A stretch of DNA of 64,000 nt. Origin: a bacterium (GTDB lineage: Bacteria > Bacillota > Clostridia > Lachnospirales > Lachnospiraceae). Where the stretch lies: the NCBI GenBank assembly GCA_023664305.1, contig JAMPFT010000002.1:124001-188000 (forward strand). The letters are read 5' to 3'. This document shows, piece by piece, positions 1-6,460 of the stretch. Made by a program: the position numbers and the translations under genes. The notes under the pieces are model-generated. The model was not told where the DNA came from, searched no databases, and saw only the letters and a list, made by a program, of their open reading frames with translations. Position 1 is the stretch's first letter. Every line of letters begins with the position of its first letter.

Positions 1-549
1 TTCGCGTCCTGGCTGGGCTGTGGCGTGGTGGGAACGGAGACGGGAGCGCCGAACGAGACTTATTCCTTTACGCCGGAATGCCATACGGAGGAGGCGCTGC
101 AGCTGTTCATCCGAAATCTGAAGCCCATTGTCAGATACGCGGAGCGGATGGGAGTAGTATTTGCCATCGAGCCGGTGTACCGTCACATTGTCTGGAATCC
201 CGTACAGGCGAGGAAGGTGCTGGATGAGATTGCTTCCCCGAACCTGCAGATTATTTTTGACCCGGTCAACCTGTTGGATATGGCCAATTATCAGGACAGG
301 GACGCGGTGTTCCGGGAGGCCATCGAGCTGCTGGGGCCCGATATCGCCATGGTTCACCTGAAGGACTTTGATATTGTGGACGGAAAGATGGTTTCCATGG
401 GCTGCGGGCTGGGGAGGATGGATTACACGGACATCCTGAAGTTCATGAAGGAGCGCAAGCCGTTTATCCATGCGACGCTGGAGGACACGAAGCCGGAGAA
501 TAACCGGCAGGTGAGGGATTTTATTCTCAAAAAGTATGCGGAGGCTTAA
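1..549 (+). CDS. Sugar phosphate isomerase/epimerase, 5'-partial
   Basis: The frame is open from base 1, so the amino-terminal part lies outside the window. The visible 182 residues are the C-terminal part of a xylose-isomerase-like TIM barrel (AP endonuclease 2 superfamily). Likely metal-ligand positions of the family are visible: Glu in IEPVYRH, Asp in IIFDPVNLL, His in MVHLKDFD, Glu in ATLEDTKPE. Family members isomerise or epimerise sugars, inositol derivatives or their phosphates in the cytoplasm; the substrate cannot be read here. A decayed fragment of a related gene lies at 3306-3391, on the other side of the toxin-like operon. The family call is firm, the substrate is open. Confidence 0.85.
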   Translation, partial: FASWLGCGVVGTETGAPNETYSFTPECHTEEALQLFIRNLKPIVRYAERMGVVFAIEPVYRHIVWNPVQARKVLDEIASPNLQIIFDPVNLLDMANYQDRDAVFREAIELLGPDIAMVHLKDFDIVDGKMVSMGCGLGRMDYTDILKFMKERKPFIHATLEDTKPENNRQVRDFILKKYAEA

Positions 550-561
550 GGAAAGCCTCCG
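539..561 (+). other. Hairpin across the stop codon of the isomerase gene
   Basis: A 9-bp perfect inverted repeat (CGGAGGCTT / AAGCCTCCG) with a 5-nt loop contains the TAA stop. No T-tract follows, so it may protect the 3' end of the mRNA rather than terminate transcription. Confidence 0.4.
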
Positions 562-682
562 GTGATCCCGATCAGGATCATATTCCTGTTCTCGTCCCAC
601 AGATGAAAATAATGATAGCCGGCGTCTTGAGGCGCGGTTAGCAGTACCGTTTTTTGTGAGACAGGAGCTTTGTTTTTTCCGA

Positions 683-1303
683 TTATGCCTCGGTCTCAGG
701 AGGCGTTCGATACAGTTCCTTCAGGGCAGTGATTCTGTCCTGATGAGAACGCATGGCATTTGTCACGGTGGGATTTATATCCTTCCAGGTCAGGCAGGTG
801 CCTTTTTTCCTGCATCGGATGAGGACTTCGTATAGAGATTCTACAAGTATGGCATGTTTTCTGGAGAAATAAGTCTTTGCCAGAAATTTGGCGCCACAAT
901 CGTCAGACATGAAATAGTGATATCCCTTTTTGACAGCCATATAAAGCGATCGGATTTCGCCGAGATTTTCATGCGGCTGTCTGTATTCGTATACATTTTC
1001 TTTTTCCGGAAAGGAAAATCGGTTCAGTTTTTCATAGGCATCTCGAAAAAAATCATCATACTCCTGTCGGTCTGTATCGGTAAGCAGATAATCTTCATAA
1101 TCCATTATTTTGATTTCGCAGGCGCTGATCAGAGAGGAGAGATAAGGGTTGTCTTTTAATTCGGTGTCGGCCACGAACCGATGCATAACCGGATATGTAT
1201 TCAGATCCCGCATGATCTGTAAAAAGAGATTATGTCCATGGTCGTATTCAGTTGTCTTGATAAAGAAGTCTGCATCGATTACAGCCATTATCCGGTTGTC
1301 CAT
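683..1303 (-). CDS. PIN-like domain protein, probable toxin or nuclease
   Basis: 206 residues, last gene of a four-gene minus-strand operon; its start lies 2 bp after the stop of the ImmA/IrrE gene, which suggests translational coupling. The N-terminus (MAVIDADFFIK) has the hydrophobic strand followed by Asp-x-Asp typical of the first acidic site of PIN nucleases. A second acidic cluster (FMSDDCGAKFL, near residue 134) fits the late Asp site. PIN proteins are Mg-dependent ribonucleases, often toxins of toxin-antitoxin pairs. I recognise no named subfamily; the PIN assignment is inferred from motif pattern and length only. The genes ahead of it would plausibly supply regulation or control of the toxic activity. 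Confidence 0.55.
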   Translation of the reverse strand: MDNRIMAVIDADFFIKTTEYDHGHNLFLQIMRDLNTYPVMHRFVADTELKDNPYLSSLISACEIKIMDYEDYLLTDTDRQEYDDFFRDAYEKLNRFSFPEKENVYEYRQPHENLGEIRSLYMAVKKGYHYFMSDDCGAKFLAKTYFSRKHAILVESLYEVLIRCRKKGTCLTWKDINPTVTNAMRSHQDRITALKELYRTPPETEA

Positions 1304-1305
1304 AT

Positions 1306-2109
1306 CTATTCCCCAAACTGGTATTTTTCATCGTTTTCAGTATGCTCTGTCTGTTCCAGGTGAAACAATTTTCTGAGATAATTTGTTTTTGCAGCATCCG
1401 GGTACACGGAATTGCGTTCTAACAGACAGATATCCTGTTCGATGGATTCCATGGAACAGGCTTTGTTCACGGTTTCCAGACGGGTATATTGGTTTTCTGT
1501 TCGCAGACGTTGATAAAGGGCCTCCTGCCTTTGAAAGCCCTGCAGAAATGCGTTTTCGGAATCTTCTTCGATATAACCCAGCTCAATGAATCGGCGAATA
1601 ACTGCCTTGTAGGGTGTGCAGAAGTAATTCATCAGGTAGGTGACCAGTCGAACCATTGTCTCAGTTGACATGGTTGCCCCCCGGTAGTCGTATTCCCGCA
1701 GGCGCTGCTGAATTTCTGCACGGAAAATGGGTTCGGGGAGAAGCAGTTCGGCAGCGAAACGGTTGACTACAGCTTCCGGATCTAAATCAGGACGTCCCAG
1801 CTTATCCGTTACATAGCGGTCGATCTTCCAGACATGCCCAAGTTCATGGGCTGCGATCCATGTCTGCTCCTGCACGGCTTTTGTGGTATTGATAAATACA
1901 AATTGTTCTTCGGTTGTGCCCAGAGGCTTCATGATGTGGCAGCCTTCGATTTTATCGTCCTCAAGCGGATAATACAACACGACGCAATGCTTTTCCAACA
2001 GTGCAAACACGTCGTCTCGAATGACTTGATTTACAATATGTTCCTCCTTGAGTTTCCGATTGACAAAATCCTGTATTGCTTTTACAGTCTCCATGTCCCT
2101 GCCAATCAT
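1306..2109 (-). CDS. ImmA/IrrE family metallo-endopeptidase
   Basis: 267 residues. The zinc-protease motif HELGH is at residues 88-92 (AAHELGHVWK), followed by the family's downstream segment FAAELLLP with its Glu at 121 as likely third ligand. ImmA of ICEBs1 and IrrE of Deinococcus cleave XRE-type repressors (ImmR, DdrO) to induce genes. Here two HTH proteins are encoded directly upstream in the same operon, giving an obvious substrate candidate. The start is supported by GGGAGG 7 nt ahead of the ATG. The C-terminal half (about residues 150-267) is helical and not recognised. The gene lies between HTH protein 2 (76-bp gap) and the PIN-like gene (2-bp gap). Confidence 0.85.
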   Translation of the reverse strand: MIGRDMETVKAIQDFVNRKLKEEHIVNQVIRDDVFALLEKHCVVLYYPLEDDKIEGCHIMKPLGTTEEQFVFINTTKAVQEQTWIAAHELGHVWKIDRYVTDKLGRPDLDPEAVVNRFAAELLLPEPIFRAEIQQRLREYDYRGATMSTETMVRLVTYLMNYFCTPYKAVIRRFIELGYIEEDSENAFLQGFQRQEALYQRLRTENQYTRLETVNKACSMESIEQDICLLERNSVYPDAAKTNYLRKLFHLEQTEHTENDEKYQFGE

Positions 2110-2185
2110 TTTATATCCTCCCGGGATGAGTTCTCAGAGATTATGCCAGGGCATAGGATGGTCCCCTGAACAGTCTGCCGGATGC

Positions 2186-2551
2186 CTACTTTGTGCATAT
2201 CTTCTTTAATTCTTCCTCGGCCAGCAGCTCCTGCACATCGCAATAGATATCAAACAGGTCAAGAACTTTCTTTTTGTGCTCCGGATCGGAAAATTCCCCT
2301 CTGCATTCCAGACAGCCGGCCCTCTCATAGGTCTTATCGTCCCGAACCTGATAGAAAGAATCCAATGTGACATTTAAGGCATTGGCAATTTCCTGCTTCT
2401 CTTCCATGGTGAGGAACAGGCGGGCGTCCATGATACGGCGTATTTCCTGGGCGGAATATCCAAGCTGTTTCGCAAGATAATCGGGCTTTAAGCCTCTTTC
2501 TTTCAGGAAAACCCGTAAATTATTGCCAAATATTCTGCTCTTTTCGCTCAT
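2186..2551 (-). CDS. Small helix-turn-helix protein with Cys/His-containing C-terminus
   Basis: 121 residues from the ATG at 2551; GGAGG lies 6 nt upstream, whereas an in-frame ATG two codons earlier abuts the SD and is less likely. Residues about 10-60 (FLKERGLKPDYLAKQLGYS, then a helix and ALNVTLDSFY) fit an XRE/Cro-type HTH. The C-terminal half contains CLECRGEF and ends in a helical tail (DLFDIYCDVQELL). This is the second HTH gene of the operon. It may be the DNA-binding antitoxin or regulator matched to the ImmA/IrrE protease. Function beyond DNA binding is unknown. Confidence 0.7.
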   Translation of the reverse strand: MSEKSRIFGNNLRVFLKERGLKPDYLAKQLGYSAQEIRRIMDARLFLTMEEKQEIANALNVTLDSFYQVRDDKTYERAGCLECRGEFSDPEHKKKVLDLFDIYCDVQELLAEEELKKICTK

Positions 2552-2682
2552 TGCCATCCTCCAGCCGTATGAATGAGTATCATTTTATGTTTTCCGAATT
2601 TTATTTTTTTAAACCTGTTTTTTATTCTATCATGTTTTACAGGTTAATTCAATCGCTACATATAGTATGATGGGATATATAT

Positions 2683-3099
2683 TTAGTATGGCTGCTGCAG
2701 CCTGCGGATACAGTCCTGCCAGATTTCCTCATCATTTTCTCTTTGCCGCGCCAGACGGATGAGTTTGCGCAGTTCGGCTTGGGCCATGATATATTCTATA
2801 ATATCTCCGGATACTTCGCCTCGTTCTCTGGCTGCCAGATCATACAGGTAGTCCTGTATTTCGTCAGATGCCTGATCCAGAGCCAAAGCATGGATCAGTT
2901 TTCCCAAAAGAACGGAATCCGGCGGCCGATTGTTCCCCCTCTCAATATCGCTGATATAAGTGGGAGTCCTGCCGACTGCTCTGGCAATCTCGCGCAGGGA
3001 TATGCCCCGCGCAACGCGTATATAACGCAGGGATTGCCCAAAACCGTATTGGCTCTTTTGTATTGTATGCAATATATTGTGTTCCTGCGTCGCTTCCAT
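2683..3099 (-). CDS. XRE family transcriptional regulator
   Basis: 138 residues. A clear XRE HTH occupies residues about 20-75 (LRYIRVARGISLREIARAVG, then RTPTYISDIERGNNRPP). The C-terminal part is a helical dimerisation-like tail. It is the first gene of the minus-strand operon and sits right behind a strong promoter (3142-3170); CGGAG precedes the ATG. It probably autorepresses the operon and is a candidate substrate for the ImmA/IrrE protease, by analogy with ImmR/ImmA. A 131-bp gap to the next gene leaves room for a second promoter. Confidence 0.85.
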   Translation of the reverse strand: MEATQEHNILHTIQKSQYGFGQSLRYIRVARGISLREIARAVGRTPTYISDIERGNNRPPDSVLLGKLIHALALDQASDEIQDYLYDLAARERGEVSGDIIEYIMAQAELRKLIRLARQRENDEEIWQDCIRRLQQPY

Positions 3100-3141
3100 T
3101 TAAAATTTTCTCCGTGTGTCAGCTAACTAACGTACAATTTA

Positions 3142-3170
3142 ATATTACAGAAATTTTTATTATGAGTCAA
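3142..3170 (-). promoter_or_regulatory. Promoter of the XRE-HTH-ImmA-PIN operon
   Basis: On the minus strand TTGACT, a 17-nt spacer and TAATAT read towards the XRE gene. A short repetitive stretch (GTTAGTTAGCT) just downstream could be the regulator's binding site. Confidence 0.7.
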
Positions 3171-3305
3171 GACGGAATTTATTCCTTTTTTGTTTTCTTT
3201 TGAAGCTTTTCTTTTGAAGGGCGGTTCGCGTAGGTTCACGAATTGGGATTTTCCTGCGGTCGTCTGGCGCTGATAGAGGTGATAAAGGAGTTTCCGACTA
3301 CGGAT

Positions 3306-3391
3306 GAGGCGGTGACCCGGGAGGCGATCGAGCTGTTGGGACCCGATATCGCCTCTCTGGTCACCGGAAAGACTTTGATATTGCGGACGGA
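3306..3391 (+). pseudogene. Remnant of a sugar phosphate isomerase gene
   Basis: About 85 bp match the intact isomerase gene at 303-389 (REAIELLGPDIA, then KDFDI.DG after a small indel that shifts the frame). The fragment has no usable start and runs directly into the 3' end of the HerA-like gene on the other strand. It is a decayed paralogue or the scar of a duplication, on the same strand as the intact copy and on the other side of the toxin-like operon. Confidence 0.75.
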
Positions 3392-5065
3392 TTACTTTAA
3401 GAAGGTTCCGAGGATGCTTCGGGCTAACTGTGCGCCCACGTTGCCGCCCAGTTTTTTGCCGAAGGAACCGCCGATGGATTTTCCCAGATTGTTGCCGACT
3501 TCCCGTCCGATGGTGCCTGCCGCGGAGTTGGCCACGCTTTTAATGCTTGATTTTACGGCCCGCTTTTTCTGCTCCGCTTCCTTTTGGGCGGCTTTTTCAG
3601 CCGCAAGCTGTTCTTTTTCGGCCGCCTTTTGCGCTGCGGCCTTTTCCTTTTCGGCGGCTTTTTCAGCCGCAAGCCGTTCCTTTTCCGCCGCTTTTTCGGC
3701 GGCAATTCTTTCTTTTTCCGCCGCTTTTTTGGCTTCCTCTTCCTGTTTTTCCCGTTCCAGATCGAGCGCGTCCTGCTGGCGCTTTCTCTGGAGAAATTCA
3801 TAAGCGCTGTCGGGGTCTTGGGAATCTTTGTAGCGAAGGTAAAGATTGCTCATCAGAACCTCCTGCTTTTTCTCTTCGTCTGAGATCGGCCCCATGAGGC
3901 TTTGAGGCGGGAGCACCCTGCACCGCTTTACAACGGTGGGAATGCCGCCCTCGTCCAGCACGGAGATCAGCGCTTCTCCCGTGCCCAGCTCGGAGAGTAC
4001 GGTTTTGGTATCGAAGGCAGGGTTTGTGCGGAAGGAAGCCGCGGCCGCCTTGATTCCCTTTTCGTCGGCGGGGGTGTACGCGCGCAGCGCGTGCTGAATC
4101 TTGTTGCCCAGTTGGCTTAATACGCCGTCCGGAATATCCTTGGGAGCCTGGGTGATAAAGTAAATTCCCACGCCTCTGGAACGGATCAGCTTGACGATCT
4201 GTTCGATTTTTTCCTGCAGCGTTTTGGATACGCTGTCAAAGAGCAGATGAGCCTCGTCGAAGAAAAAGACCATGCGGGGTTTTACGGGGTCGCCGATCTC
4301 GGGAAGCGTCTCAAACAGCTCGGAGAGCATCCACAGAAGGAAGATAGAGTACATGGTCGGATCGTTGACCAGCTCGCGACAGTCCAGTATATTGATTGCG
4401 CCCCTGCCGCCCGCGCCCAGAGAGAACCAGTCCGCAATGTTCAGGGCGGGCTCGGTGAAAAATTGTTCCGCGCCCTTGGACTCCAGGGCGACAATGTGGC
4501 GGATGATGGTGGTCACGCTCTGCTTGGGAATATTGCCGTATTCCATGCTGAAATCGGCGGCGTTTTCACCGATATACTGCAGCATGGATTTCAGATCCTT
4601 GGTGTCGATCAGCAGCAGGCTGTTGTCGTCTGCGATCTTGAAGGCGATATTGAGCACATCCGTCTGGGCGGGGGTCAGCTCCATGAGTCTGCCCAGCAGG
4701 ATCGGCCCCATCTCGGAAACCGTTGTGCGCAGGGGGATTCCCATCTTACCGTACACATCCCAGAATACGCTGGGGTAGGATTGGTAAGAGAATCCGCATT
4801 GGTCTAAGCCGAAGCGGGCGATGCGCTCCTGCATATCCGCGCTGTCCCTGCCGGGGCGGCACATTCCGGCCAGATCCCCCTTGACGTCCGCGAGAAACAC
4901 CGGTACGCCCGCGTCGCTGAAGGATTCCGCGAGAACCTTTAAGGTGACTGTCTTGCCGGTGCCGGTAGCGCCCGCAATCAGTCCGTGGCGGTTGGCCATC
5001 TGCGGCAGGATGCAGACCTTTTCGCCGTCGGAATCGCCAATCCAGATTTGATCGTTATAATACAT
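3392..5065 (-). CDS. HerA-like ATPase, DUF853 family
   Basis: 557 residues from the ATG at 5065, chosen because ACAGGAGGG lies just upstream; a longer in-frame start 22 codons earlier has no SD. Walker A is at residues 31-40 (AGATGTGKTV) and Walker B at about 265-271 (VFFFDEAH), with family sequence SRGVGIYFITQAPKDIPD. This is the YjgR/DUF853 group of HerA-like FtsK/HerA ATPases; its physiological role is poorly known. The region from about 425 to 505 is an Ala/Glu/Lys heptad-like repeat (AAEKERIAAEKAAEKER), a predicted long coiled coil or single helix, followed by a Gly-rich tail (NNLGKSIGGSFGKKLG). It is monocistronic. Confidence 0.9.
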   Translation of the reverse strand: MYYNDQIWIGDSDGEKVCILPQMANRHGLIAGATGTGKTVTLKVLAESFSDAGVPVFLADVKGDLAGMCRPGRDSADMQERIARFGLDQCGFSYQSYPSVFWDVYGKMGIPLRTTVSEMGPILLGRLMELTPAQTDVLNIAFKIADDNSLLLIDTKDLKSMLQYIGENAADFSMEYGNIPKQSVTTIIRHIVALESKGAEQFFTEPALNIADWFSLGAGGRGAINILDCRELVNDPTMYSIFLLWMLSELFETLPEIGDPVKPRMVFFFDEAHLLFDSVSKTLQEKIEQIVKLIRSRGVGIYFITQAPKDIPDGVLSQLGNKIQHALRAYTPADEKGIKAAAASFRTNPAFDTKTVLSELGTGEALISVLDEGGIPTVVKRCRVLPPQSLMGPISDEEKKQEVLMSNLYLRYKDSQDPDSAYEFLQRKRQQDALDLEREKQEEEAKKAAEKERIAAEKAAEKERLAAEKAAEKEKAAAQKAAEKEQLAAEKAAQKEAEQKKRAVKSSIKSVANSAAGTIGREVGNNLGKSIGGSFGKKLGGNVGAQLARSILGTFLK

Positions 5066-5308
5066 GGTAAACCCTCCTGTTTTGTTTTTTCGTGTCAATA
5101 TCAGTATAAGGGATATCGGGATGCAGAACAAGCGTTTTTTGGATGACTTTTCCGGCGGAAGGTGTTATGCTGATCATAAGGAGTACCTTTCAAACTATTT
5201 ATTAGCTGCAGCATCGTAGGCATGGCCTGTGACAGGCAAGGAGGATCTTTCGGTGCTTTGCGTAAAAGGCGTCGGATCGATTCATGACAAAAAACGGAGG
5301 GACGGCGG

Positions 5309-6388
5309 ATGGCATACGACTGTATCAGACCGGGACAGGTCTGGCTTGACACAAAGGGAGAACGGATACAGGCCCATGGGGGCTCTGTGATCTGTATTGA
5401 CGGGGTTTACTATTTTTACGGGGAAAATAAGGAGAAGACCGACGGAAAGAACGGTATCTGGCACTGGGGGGTCCGGGCATATGCCTCAAGGGATCTCTAT
5501 AACTGGGAGGACAAGGGAGTGATCATTCCCCCGGAGCCGGAGAACCCCGATTCTCCGCTTCATCCCTCGTCCATGATGGACCGCCCGCATATTATTTACA
5601 ATGCCCGCACCGGGAAGTATGTGGCGTGGCTGAAGGTCATGGAACGGAACGGGGAGCAGACGGAGACGGTACTTACGGCGGACAGCTTCCTCGGCCCCTA
5701 TACAAAGGTGCGGCAGGGCTTCCGGCCGCTGAACATGTCGGCGGGGGATTTTGACCTGGCGGTCGCGCCGGACGGCAAGGCTTATTACTATTTTGAACGG
5801 GTACACTCGGAGACGATCTGCGCGGATCTGACGGAGGATTATACGGATGTGACAGGGTTCTACAGCACCCATTTTCCGCATTGCTATCCGCCTTATGTCC
5901 GGGAGGCCACGGCGCATTTTGTCCGGAAAGGCCGTCATTATCTCGTGACCAGCGGGACCACGGGTTATCTGCCCAATCCTTCCGAGATCGCGGCGGCGGA
6001 CACCTGGCACGGTCCCTATACGGTGCTGGGGAACCCCCATCCCGGCGATCCGAGCAATACCTCTTATCACTCGCAGATTTCCTCCGTGTTCCGGGTCCCC
6101 GGAAAAAAGGATCTGTATATCGCCTGCGCGGACAGATGGCTTCCGGGACATATGGATCAGAAATACGAAGAGTACGCCAGGTTTTTTGAGACCATGTTTG
6201 ACCCGGACGCGGACAAAAGCGTGCTGGAAGAGATGAAGAAAAAACATCCCGCGGACTTGGAGGCGAATACCTCATTGGCGGATTATGTCTGGCTGCCGCT
6301 CAGGTTTGCGGAGCCGGACGCGCAGCATCCTCAGGGCACGGTATTGATTGACTGGCTGGACGAGTGGCGGATCGAGGACTATGAGTAA
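5309..6388 (+). CDS. GH43-like five-bladed beta-propeller glycosidase
   Basis: 359 residues, no signal peptide, so cytoplasmic. The N-terminal motif AHGGSVICIDGVYYFYGENK and blades such as VRAYASRDLYNWEDKG are typical of glycosyl hydrolase family 43/clan GH-F propellers. GGAGGG lies 7 nt before the ATG. The start of the downstream GH78 gene is 72 bp away on the same strand, so the two probably form an operon that trims imported rhamnose-containing plant oligosaccharides. Substrate (arabino-, xylo- or galactosides) cannot be assigned from sequence alone. Confidence 0.8.
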   Translation: MAYDCIRPGQVWLDTKGERIQAHGGSVICIDGVYYFYGENKEKTDGKNGIWHWGVRAYASRDLYNWEDKGVIIPPEPENPDSPLHPSSMMDRPHIIYNARTGKYVAWLKVMERNGEQTETVLTADSFLGPYTKVRQGFRPLNMSAGDFDLAVAPDGKAYYYFERVHSETICADLTEDYTDVTGFYSTHFPHCYPPYVREATAHFVRKGRHYLVTSGTTGYLPNPSEIAAADTWHGPYTVLGNPHPGDPSNTSYHSQISSVFRVPGKKDLYIACADRWLPGHMDQKYEEYARFFETMFDPDADKSVLEEMKKKHPADLEANTSLADYVWLPLRFAEPDAQHPQGTVLIDWLDEWRIEDYE

Positions 6389-6460
6389 GAAGCGGTGTGG
6401 AAAGCGGCCTGCAAAAGCCGTTTTAATACGAAGAAAATCAAAGAAAGGAATGTATGTCGC

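Noticed and set aside
3243-3803. Plus-strand frame opposite the coiled-coil end of the HerA-like gene
   Set aside because: Starts in the isomerase remnant and then runs antisense through the Ala/Lys repeat; no independent protein.
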